Below, one piece after another: positions 8,060-18,120 of a stretch of DNA of 64,000 nt (position 1 is its first letter; every line of letters starts with the position of its first letter). The stretch is from Vibrio sp. Hep-1b-8 (GTDB lineage Bacteria > Pseudomonadota > Gammaproteobacteria > Enterobacterales > Vibrionaceae): assembly GCF_006124995.1 (NCBI RefSeq), contig NZ_QEWN01000129.1, positions 62,001-126,000 on the forward strand, written 5' to 3'. A model generated the notes under the pieces. The model was not told the origin of the DNA, ran no database searches, and saw only the letters and a list, made by a program, of their open reading frames with translations. A program made the translations under genes and the position numbers.

Positions 8060-10336
8060 ATGGCAGAGCAATTTGCTAAAGCTTGGGAAGGTTTTGCTGC
8101 AGGTGATTGGCAAAACGAAGTAAACGTTCGCGATTTTATTCAAAAGAACTACGCACCGTATGAAGGCGACGAATCTTTCCTAGTTTCTGAAGGTACTGAA
8201 GCAACAAACAAGCTTTGGGCTAAGGTAATGGAAGGTATCAAGATTGAGAACTCAACTCACGCACCTGTTGATTTCGATACTGACCTTATCTCTACCATCA
8301 CTGCTCACGATGCAGGCTACATCGAGAAAGACCTAGAAACTATCGTTGGTCTTCAAACTGATGCCCCTCTTAAACGTGCTATCATCCCTAACGGTGGTAT
8401 CCGTATGGTTGAAGGTTCTTGCAAAGCGTACGACCGCGAGCTAGATCCAGCAATCTCTAAAATCTACACTGAGTACCGTAAAACACACAACGCTGGTGTA
8501 TTTGATATCTACACTCCAGACATCCTAGCTTGTCGTAAGTCAGGTGTTCTAACTGGTCTGCCTGATGCTTACGGTCGTGGTCGTATCATCGGTGACTACC
8601 GTCGTGTTGCTCTATACGGTATCGACTACTTAATGAAGGACAAACTGGCTCAATTCAAGTCTCTACAAGAGCGTTTTGAGAACGGCGAAGATCTTCAAAT
8701 GACAATGCAGCTTCGCGAAGAGATCGCTGAGCAGCACCGTGCACTTGGCCAAATGAAAGTGATGGCTGAGAAATACGGTTTCGACATTTCTCGTCCTGCT
8801 GAAACAGCTCAAGAAGCTATCCAGTGGACTTACTTCGGTTACCTAGCTGCAGTTAAATCACAAAACGGTGCTGCTATGTCCCTGGGTCGTACTTCTACGT
8901 TCCTAGACATCTACATCGAGCGTGACATCGCTGAAGGTAAGATCACTGAAGTTGAAGCTCAGGAAATGATCGACCACTTCGTAATGAAGCTACGTATGGT
9001 TCGTTTCCTACGTACTCCTGAGTACGATGACCTATTCTCTGGCGACCCAATCTGGGCTACTGAGTCTATGGGTGGTATGGGGCTTGACGGTCGTACACTA
9101 GTTACACGTACTAACTTCCGTTTCCTAAACTCTCTATACACTATGGGGCCTTCTCCAGAGCCAAACATCACTGTACTTTGGTCTGAGAAACTACCTGATG
9201 GCTTCAAGAAGTTCTGTGCGAAAGTTTCTATCGACACTTCTTCTATCCAGTACGAAAACGACGATCTAATGCGTCCAGATTTCGAATCTGATGACTACGC
9301 TATCGCATGTTGTGTATCACCAATGATCATTGGTAAACACATGCAGTTCTTCGGTGCTCGTGCAAACCTTGCTAAGACACTACTATACGTAATCAACGGT
9401 GGTGTGGATGAGAAGCTGAAGATCCAAGTTGGTCCAGCAATGCCTAAGATCACTGACGAAGTTCTAGACTTCGACGACGTATGGGGCAAACTTGACCACT
9501 TCATGGATTGGCTAGCTAAGCAGTACGTGACTGCACTGAACTCTATCCACTTCATGCACGACAAGTACAGCTACGAAGCTGCACTAATGGCTCTACATGA
9601 CCGTGACGTTCGTCGTACTATGGCTTGTGGTATCGCTGGTCTATCTGTTGCAGCTGACTCACTATCTGCAATTAAACACGCGAGAGTTAAACCTATCCGT
9701 GATGAAGATGGCGTAGCAATCGACTTCGAAATTGAAGGCGACTACCCTAAATTTGGTAACAACGATGCTCGCGTAGATGACATTGCTTGTGAACTAGTAG
9801 AAGTGTTCATGAACAAGATCCGTAAGCTTAAGACTTACCGTGATGCAATCCCAACTCAGTCTATCCTGACTATCACTTCAAACGTGGTATACGGTAAGAA
9901 GACGGGTAACACTCCAGATGGTCGTCGCGCAGGTGCTCCATTTGCTCCAGGTGCAAACCCAATGCACGGTCGTGATGAGAAAGGTGCGGTAGCGTCTCTA
10001 ACATCTGTAGGTAAACTACCATTTGCTCACGCAAAAGACGGTATCTCTTACACCTTCTCTATCGTGCCAAACGCACTAGGTAAAGAAGAAACATCACAAC
10101 GTGCTAACCTAGCAGGTCTAATGGATGGTTACTTCCACCATGAAGCAGGCATCGAAGGCGGTCAGCACCTAAACGTGAACGTACTTAACCGTGAAACTCT
10201 AGAAGACGCAGTTAAGCACCCTGAGAAATACCCTCAGTTGACAATCCGTGTATCTGGTTACGCTGTACGTTTCAACTCTCTAACTACAGAGCAGCAACAA
10301 GACGTAATCGCACGTACATTTACTGAGTCTCTATAA
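8060..10336 (+). CDS. pflB: Formate C-acetyltransferase (pyruvate formate-lyase)
   Basis: Glycyl-radical enzyme of 758 residues that converts pyruvate and CoA to acetyl-CoA and formate in anaerobic fermentation. The catalytic cysteine pair is C417-C418 in ACCVSPM, and the radical glycine is G733 in RVSGYAVRF near the C-terminus; both match E. coli PflB. Length is the family norm. Codon usage looks strongly biased, as expected of an abundant protein. focA, which precedes pflB in enterobacteria, is absent here and a DUF3360 transporter gene occupies that position. The activase gene pflA lies 3.3 kb downstream, separated by lpxR and a chemoreceptor gene. Confidence 0.98.
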   Translation: MAEQFAKAWEGFAAGDWQNEVNVRDFIQKNYAPYEGDESFLVSEGTEATNKLWAKVMEGIKIENSTHAPVDFDTDLISTITAHDAGYIEKDLETIVGLQTDAPLKRAIIPNGGIRMVEGSCKAYDRELDPAISKIYTEYRKTHNAGVFDIYTPDILACRKSGVLTGLPDAYGRGRIIGDYRRVALYGIDYLMKDKLAQFKSLQERFENGEDLQMTMQLREEIAEQHRALGQMKVMAEKYGFDISRPAETAQEAIQWTYFGYLAAVKSQNGAAMSLGRTSTFLDIYIERDIAEGKITEVEAQEMIDHFVMKLRMVRFLRTPEYDDLFSGDPIWATESMGGMGLDGRTLVTRTNFRFLNSLYTMGPSPEPNITVLWSEKLPDGFKKFCAKVSIDTSSIQYENDDLMRPDFESDDYAIACCVSPMIIGKHMQFFGARANLAKTLLYVINGGVDEKLKIQVGPAMPKITDEVLDFDDVWGKLDHFMDWLAKQYVTALNSIHFMHDKYSYEAALMALHDRDVRRTMACGIAGLSVAADSLSAIKHARVKPIRDEDGVAIDFEIEGDYPKFGNNDARVDDIACELVEVFMNKIRKLKTYRDAIPTQSILTITSNVVYGKKTGNTPDGRRAGAPFAPGANPMHGRDEKGAVASLTSVGKLPFAHAKDGISYTFSIVPNALGKEETSQRANLAGLMDGYFHHEAGIEGGQHLNVNVLNRETLEDAVKHPEKYPQLTIRVSGYAVRFNSLTTEQQQDVIARTFTESL

Positions 10337-10357
10337 TTCTCAGCTAAATGATTGACG

Positions 10358-10387
10358 AAGCCCCGCTAAATAGCGGGGCTTTATTTT
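10358..10387 (+). terminator. Terminator of pflB
   Basis: 11-bp stem AAGCCCCGCTA/TAGCGGGGCTT (10358-10368 with 10371-10381) followed by a T-rich tract. Confidence 0.92.
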
Positions 10388-10515
10388 TTCTGTCAATTTA
10401 TCACCGATAAATCAGCGATACGGTGCACAGTTCATCTCTCTGGTATGTTAATTGCTAACATTTGTATCGATTAATCTTGTATTATCAGACATCTAATTGA
10501 GTTAAGCACAGACAC

Positions 10516-11523
10516 ATGAAGTTAAACCGCATAATTTTTCTGCCTCTGCTACTGGCTTCTGCAAGTAGTATCGCCTCTGACAGATCGACCCTTTCATTCT
10601 CTATCGACAACGATGGTATCTTCGGTGTCGACCAAGACTACACCAACGGTCTGTTTCTGAGCTACACAACAGGGGGCATTACGCCTTATCCTATCTTCAG
10701 CCCTTTGAGTCTCTCTTTCTGGGGCGGTGCTTCACTCGACAAGTTTGAATTCACCCTTGGTCATAAGATGTACACGCCTTCGGATATTGAAGCGACAGCG
10801 CCTATGGTCAATGACCGACCGTACGCAGGGTTTCTGCACACTGAGTTCAACTATATTAGTTTGCACCCTCAACAAGCTCAGCGTTTTAACCTCACACTCG
10901 GTACCACTGGCGAGAGCTCTCTGGCCGATCAAGCACAAGATATCGTTCACGGCATCACCGGCTCAGATCAACCAAGAGGTTGGGCATATCAGGTTGACGA
11001 TAAATTCGTTGGTAGCGTCGGGTATCTGTCGCACTTCAACTTATGGCGTCAGCGAGCAATTGCCAATACAGACTTCGAAATTTCCAATGTCTCTGAAGTC
11101 AATGCAGGTAACTTCCGCAGTGATGTTTCCACAGGATTCATGTTCCGTTGGGGCTCAGATTTAGGCGGCAACATGGGGGCGGCAAACATTGACAACGAGA
11201 ACCCGTTCCGTGCCGGTATGATTGGTGGTTCACAGGGTGGCTGGTTTGTCTTCACGGGTATCGAAGCACGCTACCGATTCAATGACATTACGATTGAAGG
11301 CGAGCGTTCAGGTGTGACTGAATACGTAGTTAAAAATGGTAAGAATCCGAATATCTACGACGTTACACTGGAAAACAATCAAGCAACAGCAGTCGCAGGC
11401 TTCGCTTGGTATAACCAAAGTTTCGGCGCGAGCTTAACTGCAACCGTGAAAACTCCCGATTACAAAGAGGCGCCGGAATCGATATACGGAACCGGCGCCC
11501 TTTCACTCTACGCGTTCTTCTAA
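10516..11523 (+). CDS. lpxR: LpxR-type lipid A 3'-O-deacylase (DUF2219)
   Basis: Outer-membrane beta-barrel hydrolase of 335 residues with a signal peptide (about residues 1-20). The LpxR family removes the 3'-acyloxyacyl group from lipid A. Conserved blocks are present: SIDNDG with N32-D33, YTNG at 42-45, DRPYAG near 100-105, and the catalytic-type histidine H145 in IVHG, followed by the PRGW block. The protein ends in Phe, as outer-membrane barrels do. It stands alone between pflB and a convergent chemoreceptor gene whose stop lies 6 bases away. Activity is inferred from family; some members may have other substrates. Confidence 0.85.
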   Translation: MKLNRIIFLPLLLASASSIASDRSTLSFSIDNDGIFGVDQDYTNGLFLSYTTGGITPYPIFSPLSLSFWGGASLDKFEFTLGHKMYTPSDIEATAPMVNDRPYAGFLHTEFNYISLHPQQAQRFNLTLGTTGESSLADQAQDIVHGITGSDQPRGWAYQVDDKFVGSVGYLSHFNLWRQRAIANTDFEISNVSEVNAGNFRSDVSTGFMFRWGSDLGGNMGAANIDNENPFRAGMIGGSQGGWFVFTGIEARYRFNDITIEGERSGVTEYVVKNGKNPNIYDVTLENNQATAVAGFAWYNQSFGASLTATVKTPDYKEAPESIYGTGALSLYAFF

Positions 11524-11529
11524 ACGCGA

Positions 11530-13410
11530 TTAGATCGTAAACTTGAGGCAGTCTTGATTGAGGCTGCCTGATCGCTCTTCAACAACCCCACTGACTTTTC
11601 TTAGCTGATCGTTATTTTGTTCAAGCTCTTTCATCGCCGCTGAGATTTGCGTCATGTTATCCGCCATCGACTGACTGGTTGTAGCCAACTCTCTAATTGA
11701 AGCAAAAATAACTTCCGTTTGATGCGACGCCTCGTTGGTTTTGTCAGTGATCATTTTCAGCGCGTTCATGGCTTCCTGACCTCGCTCACGACCTGCGATC
11801 ATTGAGGATTCAGACTGACCTATGTATTGAATCACTTCCGCACTCTCTTTCTTCATCGTGTCAATGGTGCCTGAAATTTCAGAGACCGCATCAACCGTTC
11901 GCACAGCCAGACTACGCACCTCATCCGCAACAACGGCAAACCCTCGCCCTTGTTCCCCTGCCCTCGCAGCCTCAATCGCCGCATTAAGCGCCAGTAGATT
12001 GGTTTGTTCGGCAATGCCATTGATGATATCCATCACTGAGTCAACTTTTGCTGACGCCTCTTCCAACTGCTGAATGTGTCCGGCAGCCGCCGTCATTATG
12101 GCACCTACTTCTTCAATCGAACCTATCGCAGCGCTGATAACCTTAGCGCCTTCTTCCGCTGCATCGGTTGAAGATCGGCTAATATCCGCAACAAACTCAA
12201 GTGAGTTGGAGACTTCTTGGGTGGTCACGCTCACCTCTTCAGTCGCCGAAGCCAGCAATTGAGTCTGACCGAGCACCTCAGACTGGTGATGCGCAAGCAG
12301 GTCTAATCCTTGATTAAGTTCAGCAGCGTTGCCCGATAGCGCCAAACTGCTGCTTTGAACGCCTGAAACCAGTTCACCCAAATTTGTACAGCTCTGGTTG
12401 ATGCTTGATGCTAACTGATTAAATTCATCGTTTGGATTTTTGGAAAGAATCATTCGCTGGGAAAAGTCGCCCTTAGAAACGCTATTGAGTATCTCTTTGG
12501 TACGATTCAATGAGCGTGACATAGACGCACTCTGCATGGCAAAAATTGCAATGGTAAAGATCGCTAACACAACACACGCAACCAAAATAGACCACAAGGT
12601 TTGTGCCGACGTCGTTTCTGCTACGTTTTGATAACGAGCACCAATGCCGCCCAGCTCATTGGTAATCTCACCAATCAAACGTGTCATTTTGGCTTTTGCA
12701 GCATCAAGCTGCTTCTCAACCGAGCCAAGCTGTTGAGATAACTCACTCACTCTCACAAAAGCCTGTTTGTACTGTTCAATTTCTTTTTCATAAAGATCAA
12801 GCATCGCGTAAACATTGGACATGCTTTCGAAGCTCGCCATTGCTCGATTGAACAATTTCAAATTATCTTCAGAGGGTTGCAATAAGTAGTTTTGTTGCGC
12901 TTTTACCATCGCCTGAAAATCAGAGTTAAGCGTCACCATGCCGGTTTCTGCGATTTTTTGTTCGATGATGGTCGCAGTCTGCTTCATCTGCCCCAGCTTG
13001 CCTTCGTCAATATTGAATCCCAACTCTTGCTTCAATGTTAACCAAGGCGTAACGGCACTTTTAAAGTCCATGACACTTTGGGTTAATTCATCACCTTGTG
13101 ATACCAGCCCAACTTGTTTGAGGAACTTGGCGTTATCGCTGATTGCCATAACGATATCTTCAATACGGGTCTTGGTCGTTGCAACCTTGTCACCCGTCAT
13201 GCTATCCAGTGTTCCACCAAGCGTAAGAATACGACTTTGGGTCTGATAAATGGCCAGAGACCCCGAACCAATATCTGCACTGCTTTGATATTGACTCTTC
13301 ATTTTCGACAATCTTTCTGAAGTAAAAAAGGCTAGAAAAGCGAATCCGATCGTTAAAACAATCAAAAACAGTGTGACTTTCTGTTTTTGAGAGAGCGCAA
13401 GCATATCCAT
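11530..13410 (-). CDS. Methyl-accepting chemotaxis protein
   Basis: Chemoreceptor of 626 residues. A first membrane helix (about residues 12-30) leads into a periplasmic, mostly helical sensor region, followed by a second helix near 270-290 and a HAMP domain near 293-345. The signalling tip near 470-500 reads [34 protein letters not shown], the invariant CheA/CheW contact. No C-terminal NWETF-type pentapeptide is present. AAGGGA six bases before the ATG supports the start. The ligand is unknown. The gene lies between pflB and pflA, but with opposite orientation, so co-expression is not implied. Confidence 0.93.
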   Translation of the reverse strand: MDMLALSQKQKVTLFLIVLTIGFAFLAFFTSERLSKMKSQYQSSADIGSGSLAIYQTQSRILTLGGTLDSMTGDKVATTKTRIEDIVMAISDNAKFLKQVGLVSQGDELTQSVMDFKSAVTPWLTLKQELGFNIDEGKLGQMKQTATIIEQKIAETGMVTLNSDFQAMVKAQQNYLLQPSEDNLKLFNRAMASFESMSNVYAMLDLYEKEIEQYKQAFVRVSELSQQLGSVEKQLDAAKAKMTRLIGEITNELGGIGARYQNVAETTSAQTLWSILVACVVLAIFTIAIFAMQSASMSRSLNRTKEILNSVSKGDFSQRMILSKNPNDEFNQLASSINQSCTNLGELVSGVQSSSLALSGNAAELNQGLDLLAHHQSEVLGQTQLLASATEEVSVTTQEVSNSLEFVADISRSSTDAAEEGAKVISAAIGSIEEVGAIMTAAAGHIQQLEEASAKVDSVMDIINGIAEQTNLLALNAAIEAARAGEQGRGFAVVADEVRSLAVRTVDAVSEISGTIDTMKKESAEVIQYIGQSESSMIAGRERGQEAMNALKMITDKTNEASHQTEVIFASIRELATTSQSMADNMTQISAAMKELEQNNDQLRKVSGVVEERSGSLNQDCLKFTI

Positions 13411-13635
13411 ATAAAATCCCTTAACATCAAACAGATGTAAAATACTTTGCCTGACTGTTGTTATTAGTTATTATTGATTTAATTGTTACCAATAACATTT
13501 CTACAACATAAATCTTAGCAAAGAAACGGTTTTTTTCTTATTTCAGCTTTTCTTGTTAGCTAGGTTCGGAAAACCTATTTTATCCCTACCATTTGTAATA
13601 AAATAACGGCCAAATTACTAATACGAGATGAGCTC

Positions 13636-14376
13636 ATGTCAACAATCGGTCGTATTCATTCTTTTGAATCTTGCGGAACAGTAGATGGACCAGGAATTCG
13701 TTTTATCGTTTTTCTGCAAGGTTGCTTAATGCGTTGTATGTACTGTCACAACCGCGACACTTGGGATACTCACGACGGTAAAGAAGTGACCGTTGAGGAG
13801 ATCATCAACGAGGCGAAGTCATACCGACACTTTATGAATGCTTCCGGCGGTGGTGTGACCTGTTCAGGTGGCGAAGCCATGCTACAACCTGAATTCGTGC
13901 GAGATTTCTTCCGCGCTGCCAAAGCAGAGGGTATCCACACTTGTCTCGATACCAATGGTTATATCCGCAAACATACTGAAGTTATTGATGAAGTGTTGGA
14001 TGCGACTGACTTGGTTATGCTTGACCTTAAGCATATGAAAGATGAAATCCATCATGACTTCATCGGCGTATCTAACAAACGTACATTAGATTTTGCGCGC
14101 TACCTGCATAAAATTGGACAGAAAACGTGGATTCGCTATGTAGTGGTTCCTGGTTATACCGATGACGAAGAAGCCGCACATATGCTGGGCGATTTCATTA
14201 AAGATATGGACAACATCGAAAAGGTTGAGTTACTGCCGTATCACAAGCTTGGCGCTCATAAATGGGAAGCCCTTGGTATTGAATACCCGTTGGAAGGAAC
14301 TAACCCTCCTTCAAAAGAGACGATGGACAAGATAGTATCAATCCTTGAGCAGTATCACTCAAACGTTAAATACTGA
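13636..14376 (+). CDS. pflA: Pyruvate formate-lyase activating enzyme
   Basis: Radical-SAM activase of 246 residues that abstracts hydrogen from the PflB glycine to create the glycyl radical. The 4Fe-4S cluster motif CxxxCxxC is C30-C34-C37 in GCLMRCMYC. The glycine-rich SAM motif is [12 protein letters not shown] near residues 75-86. Length is as in E. coli. It has its own 225-base upstream region and a following terminator, so unlike the enterobacterial operon it is transcribed apart from pflB. Confidence 0.97.
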   Translation: MSTIGRIHSFESCGTVDGPGIRFIVFLQGCLMRCMYCHNRDTWDTHDGKEVTVEEIINEAKSYRHFMNASGGGVTCSGGEAMLQPEFVRDFFRAAKAEGIHTCLDTNGYIRKHTEVIDEVLDATDLVMLDLKHMKDEIHHDFIGVSNKRTLDFARYLHKIGQKTWIRYVVVPGYTDDEEAAHMLGDFIKDMDNIEKVELLPYHKLGAHKWEALGIEYPLEGTNPPSKETMDKIVSILEQYHSNVKY

Positions 14377-14401
14377 TACCACTCGTTAAGAAATTCGTAA
14401 A

Positions 14402-14436
14402 AAATATCAACCTTACATAAGGTTGGTATTTTTTTT
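14402..14436 (+). terminator. Terminator of pflA
   Basis: 14-bp stem (14402-14415 with 14418-14431, one G-T pair) leading into an eight-T run. The ribosome site and GTG of the next gene follow within 15 bases. Confidence 0.88.
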
Positions 14437-14445
14437 GAGGTTTCC

Positions 14446-15114
14446 GTGGCGCTGAATCAACTGTTTGCTCTTTCGCTAGTACTGTTTTCCTGCTTTTTTG
14501 TCTGGAGAGATGTCGTGCAAGTATTGGTGCCGAAGCTAACTAGCGAACGAACCTTTCAGCACGTCACGTTCGGCGTTGTGTTTGCTTTTTACCTTCTTTG
14601 GTCTGCCGACGCAGGAATAAAAGAAGGTCTCTCTATTCATTTTCTCGGACTGACCGTTCTGACTCTAATGTATGGCTGGCGCAGTGCCTACGCAATCTCT
14701 ATGGTCGTTTGTGCATTAATGGCGCTGTTTGGCGAACTATCCATTTACCAGCTACCACAGTTCATACTGTTGTCTTGTTTACTTCCAATTCTTACTAGCT
14801 GTCTATTATTTCTGGCTAGTTACCGTTTCCTCCCGCGTAACATTTTTGTGTTTATCTTTATCGCTGGCTTTCTCAATGGATGCGTGACTGGCACAGCCCA
14901 TCTACTCATCAATGCCTATTGTCTGCTTGCAGTAACTGACTATGATTGGGTCACGATTTACGATAACTACCTCGTGTTTACCCCTCTGCTCGCTTTTCCT
15001 GAAGGTCTACTTAATGGGATGACTGTGACGATGTTGACGGTTTTCAAACCAGAACTATTGCGCGTCTTCTCGGATAGAGACTATATCTATAATCACTATC
15101 ACCAAGACAAGTAA
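14446..15114 (+). CDS. CbiM-like (ECF-type permease family) membrane protein
   Basis: Polytopic inner-membrane protein of 222 residues with six or seven helices. SIHFLGLTVLTLMYGW near residues 64-79 and FPEGLLNGM near 184-192 match the CbiM/energy-coupling-factor permease family. The N-terminal Met-His metal-binding segment typical of true cobalt/nickel CbiM proteins is not present (it begins MALNQLF), and no ECF ATPase or transmembrane partner is nearby, so cargo and mechanism are open. The GTG start has GAGG 5-6 bases upstream, right behind the pflA terminator. Confidence 0.7.
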   Translation: MALNQLFALSLVLFSCFFVWRDVVQVLVPKLTSERTFQHVTFGVVFAFYLLWSADAGIKEGLSIHFLGLTVLTLMYGWRSAYAISMVVCALMALFGELSIYQLPQFILLSCLLPILTSCLLFLASYRFLPRNIFVFIFIAGFLNGCVTGTAHLLINAYCLLAVTDYDWVTIYDNYLVFTPLLAFPEGLLNGMTVTMLTVFKPELLRVFSDRDYIYNHYHQDK

Positions 15115-15236
15115 AAAATCTTACTCAATCTTTGTACTTTTGATATTAAATATGTGTTGAGATCATGTTTCAGTTAATCCGGAACAGATAACCTAAGCAC
15201 ATTAAAAATGTATTAGATTATTTTAGTGAGGCCACC

Positions 15237-15737
15237 ATGGAAATGACCAACGCTCAACGTTTGATCCTATCGAATCAGTACTATTTGATGTCACAAATGG
15301 ATCCTGAAAACGCAGCTAAATATCAACGTTTGCAAACGATAGTGGAACGTGGATACGAGCTACAAATGCGCGAACTCAATAAGGACTTTGGCTGTTTGGT
15401 TGACGCAGAGTGTCGCGAAATTATCGACATCATGGAAATGTACCATGCGATGCAAGAATCAAACAAAATGCTCTCTGAAGATGAGCAAAAGCTTGTTGAC
15501 CAGCGTCGTCTAACTTTCTTAGGTTTTGATGCAGCATCGGAAGCACAGTTGGTTAACTACGTTCGCTTCCTAGTTGATTCTGAAGGGCTATACCCTCAGT
15601 TCAGCAAGGGAGAACATCATTTTAACGCGCAAATGCCTATGCTGGACAAATACCGTCGAATGCTAAACACCTGGCGCAACTGCCCTCGTCAGTACCACTT
15701 GTGTGCAAATGAACTAAAGCAAATCTTTAACGCTTGA
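15237..15737 (+). CDS. yfbU: YfbU family protein
   Basis: Cytoplasmic protein of 166 residues strongly similar to E. coli YfbU, beginning [15 protein letters not shown] and containing [12 protein letters not shown] and [12 protein letters not shown]. The biochemical role is not established; the E. coli protein has been linked to toxin-associated cell death. It is monocistronic with a strong terminator. AGTGAGG lies upstream of the ATG. Confidence 0.92.
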   Translation: MEMTNAQRLILSNQYYLMSQMDPENAAKYQRLQTIVERGYELQMRELNKDFGCLVDAECREIIDIMEMYHAMQESNKMLSEDEQKLVDQRRLTFLGFDAASEAQLVNYVRFLVDSEGLYPQFSKGEHHFNAQMPMLDKYRRMLNTWRNCPRQYHLCANELKQIFNA

Positions 15738-15742
15738 TTTAA

Positions 15743-15772
15743 AAAGGGCCGTTGCTAAGCAACGGCCCTTTC
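15743..15772 (+). terminator. Terminator of yfbU
   Basis: Long perfect stem AAAGGGCCGTTGC/GCAACGGCCCTTT (15743-15755 with 15759-15771). The T tract is short. Confidence 0.8.
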
Positions 15773-15793
15773 TACATGTGATTGAGATACCCC

Positions 15794-15874
15794 TTAGAAC
15801 ACGTAGGCAACCCCAATATTCGCAGAGGTAGTGACTCCGCTCTCTATCAATGGACTACCCTCTATGTCCCCCCT
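15794..15874 (-). pseudogene. Remnant of an outer-membrane beta-barrel gene C-terminus (MipA/OmpV-like)
   Basis: On the minus strand the last 26 codons before a TAA read GDIEGSPLIESG, then VTTSANIGVAYVF. A terminal aromatic strand ending in Phe is the outer-membrane barrel signature, and SPLI(E/D)S followed by GVAYxF resembles the end of MipA/OmpV proteins. An in-frame stop lies at 15875-15877, next to a run of six C (15868-15873). No gene body exists upstream, where yeaG begins on the other strand. It is best read as the stump of a deleted gene. It is too short for certainty. Confidence 0.4.
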
Positions 15875-16072
15875 CTATATTGGTGTAACAAAAGCTTTTT
15901 AACCACGATGGTTTTTGCATAGTAATCAAATTTTATATTGATAAAACATATTGGAATTAAACACATATTTTTTAAGCAAAATTCTAAAAACCAACTAGGA
16001 TTAATAAAGAAAGGATTTGCTTTTCTATGCGGGTTTATTGTCAGGTTTGACAGGTTCAGAGGGGAATTCACC

Positions 16073-18007
16073 ATGAGTATTTTCGACCATTTCCAAGCAC
16101 GCTACGAAGCCTCCAAGGATGAGGAACTATCGCTACAAGACTTTCTAAGCCTTTGCAAAGACGATAAAAGTGCTTACGCCAATGCAGCAGAACGATTATT
16201 GATGGCCATCGGTGAGCCACAAGTCATTGATACTGCGCAGAATCCTCAACTCAGTCGTATTTTCTCGAATAGGGTCATTTCACGTTACGAGACCTTTAAA
16301 GATTTCTACGGTATGGAAGATGCCATTGAGCAAATAGTTTCCTACCTAAAACATGCCGCTCAAGGCTTGGAAGAACGTAAACAGATTTTGTACTTACTCG
16401 GTCCTGTAGGTGGTGGTAAATCATCACTGGCCGAAAAACTAAAATCATTAATGCAGCAAATGCCGATTTACGTACTTTCCGCTAACGGTGTGCGCAGCCC
16501 TGTCAATGACCATCCGTTCTGTTTATTCGATGTCACCGAGGATGGCGAATTACTTAAACAAGAGTATGGCATTGAGAAGCGTTATGTCCGCTCGATTATG
16601 TCACCTTGGGCAGCGAAGCGTTTACACGAATTTGGCGGTGACATTTCTAAGTTCAAAGTGGTTAAAGTGAGACCGTCGATTTTAGATCAGCGCGCCATCG
16701 CGAAAACCGAACCTGGCGACGAAAACAACCAAGATATTTCATCTTTGGTGGGTAAAGTCGATATCCGCCAGTTAGAGCACTTCTCTCAAGATGACCCTGA
16801 TGCTTATAGCTACTCAGGTGCACTGTGTCGTGCTAACCAAGGCCTGATGGAATTTGTCGAGATGTTCAAAGCACCAATCAAGGTGCTACACCCTCTTTTA
16901 ACCGCGACTCAAGAAGGAAACTACAACGGTACCGAGGGGCTTTCCGCATTACCATTTGACGGCATGATACTCGCTCACTCAAACGAATCCGAGTGGCAAA
17001 CATTCCGTAATAACAAAAACAATGAAGCATTCCTTGACCGTGTTTACATCGTTAAAGTGCCTTACTGTCTGCGTGTATCGGAAGAGGTCAAGATTTACCA
17101 AAAACTACTCGACCACTCGGAACTGTCAAAAGCACCATGTTCACCAAGTACCTTAGAGTTACTTTCTCAGTTCAGTATTCTGTCGCGTCTAAAAGAGCCT
17201 GAAAACTCGTCCATCTTCTCTAAGATGCGCGTTTACGATGGTGAAACTCTTAAAGACACCGATCCAAAAGCGAAAAGTTACCAAGAATACCGAGATTTCG
17301 CAGGTGTCGATGAAGGCATGTCAGGTCTTTCAACCCGTTTCGCCTTTAAAATTCTATCGCGTGTCTTTAACTTCGATCAGACCGAAGTGGCGGCAAACCC
17401 CGTTCACCTCTTCTATGTCATCGAGCAACAGATCGAGCGTGAACAGTTCCCTCAAGAGACGGCAGAGCGATACCTCGAGTTCTTAAAAGGTTATCTAGTG
17501 CCACGTTACGTCGAGTTTATCGGCAAAGAGATTCAGACCGCTTACTTAGAGTCTTACTCCGAATACGGACAAAACATCTTCGATCGATATGTCACTTACG
17601 CCGATTTCTGGATTCAAGACCAAGAGTATCGCGATCCAGAGACAGGGCAATTGTTTGATCGATCAGCATTGAACAATGAGCTAGAAAAAATCGAGAAAAC
17701 AGCCGGCATTAGTAATCCAAAAGATTTCCGAAATGAAATCGTTAACTTCGTGCTTCGTGCACGAGCAAACAATAACGGAACCAATCCAGTTTGGACGAGT
17801 TACGAAAAACTTCGCACTGTGATTGAGAAAAAAATGTTCTCTAATACCGAGGAACTGTTACCAGTTATCTCCTTTAACACTAAAACCTCTTCTGATGATC
17901 AGAAGAAACACGATGATTTTGTCGCCCGTATGATGGAAAAGGGCTACACAGAGAAGCAAGTTCGCTTGCTATCTGAATGGTATCTACGCGTACGTAAATC
18001 ATCATAG
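16073..18007 (+). CDS. yeaG: PrkA-type AAA+ serine protein kinase YeaG
   Basis: Cytoplasmic protein of 644 residues, the same length as E. coli YeaG, a stress- and starvation-linked Ser/Thr kinase. The AAA+ portion has Walker A GPVGGGKSS at 110-118 and a PrkA core; the C-terminal third (EQFPQETAERYLEF..., ending WYLRVRKSS) is the PrkA C-domain. The open frame begins 45 codons earlier, but the ATG at 16073 has AGAGGGGA upstream and gives MSIFDHF, matching the family. It is first gene of a yeaG-yeaH-spoVR cluster, an arrangement widespread in proteobacteria. Confidence 0.97.
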   Translation: MSIFDHFQARYEASKDEELSLQDFLSLCKDDKSAYANAAERLLMAIGEPQVIDTAQNPQLSRIFSNRVISRYETFKDFYGMEDAIEQIVSYLKHAAQGLEERKQILYLLGPVGGGKSSLAEKLKSLMQQMPIYVLSANGVRSPVNDHPFCLFDVTEDGELLKQEYGIEKRYVRSIMSPWAAKRLHEFGGDISKFKVVKVRPSILDQRAIAKTEPGDENNQDISSLVGKVDIRQLEHFSQDDPDAYSYSGALCRANQGLMEFVEMFKAPIKVLHPLLTATQEGNYNGTEGLSALPFDGMILAHSNESEWQTFRNNKNNEAFLDRVYIVKVPYCLRVSEEVKIYQKLLDHSELSKAPCSPSTLELLSQFSILSRLKEPENSSIFSKMRVYDGETLKDTDPKAKSYQEYRDFAGVDEGMSGLSTRFAFKILSRVFNFDQTEVAANPVHLFYVIEQQIEREQFPQETAERYLEFLKGYLVPRYVEFIGKEIQTAYLESYSEYGQNIFDRYVTYADFWIQDQEYRDPETGQLFDRSALNNELEKIEKTAGISNPKDFRNEIVNFVLRARANNNGTNPVWTSYEKLRTVIEKKMFSNTEELLPVISFNTKTSSDDQKKHDDFVARMMEKGYTEKQVRLLSEWYLRVRKSS

Positions 18008-18030
18008 CAGCAGTGTTTTAGCCCGTACTT

Positions 18031-18098
18031 CACCTGCCAGTCTATTTTATTCTGGCAGGTGTTAGGTGCAAGATTGATCCAGCCCTCGTTGCAGGGCT
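18031..18098 (+). promoter_or_regulatory. Paired stem-loops between yeaG and yeaH
   Basis: A perfect 10-bp stem CACCTGCCAG/CTGGCAGGTG (18031-18040 with 18052-18061, 11-base loop) is followed by AGCCCT/AGGGCT (18081-18086 with 18093-18098). Neither has a U tract, so processing or stability control is more likely than termination. Confidence 0.55.
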
Positions 18099-18120
18099 TG
18101 TATGAGATAAGGGGTGACTC

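Noticed and set aside
15938..16072. 45-codon N-terminal extension of YeaG
   Set aside because: The ATG at 16073 has a good ribosome site and yields the exact family length of 644 residues.
16005..16072. Sigma-54 promoter for yeaG
   Set aside because: No GG-N10-GC element with reasonable flanks was found, although such control is known in some enterobacteria.
15862..16074. 70-codon minus-strand frame upstream of yeaG
   Set aside because: It overlaps the yeaG start and promoter and resembles no family; the barrel remnant lies in a different frame and is shorter.
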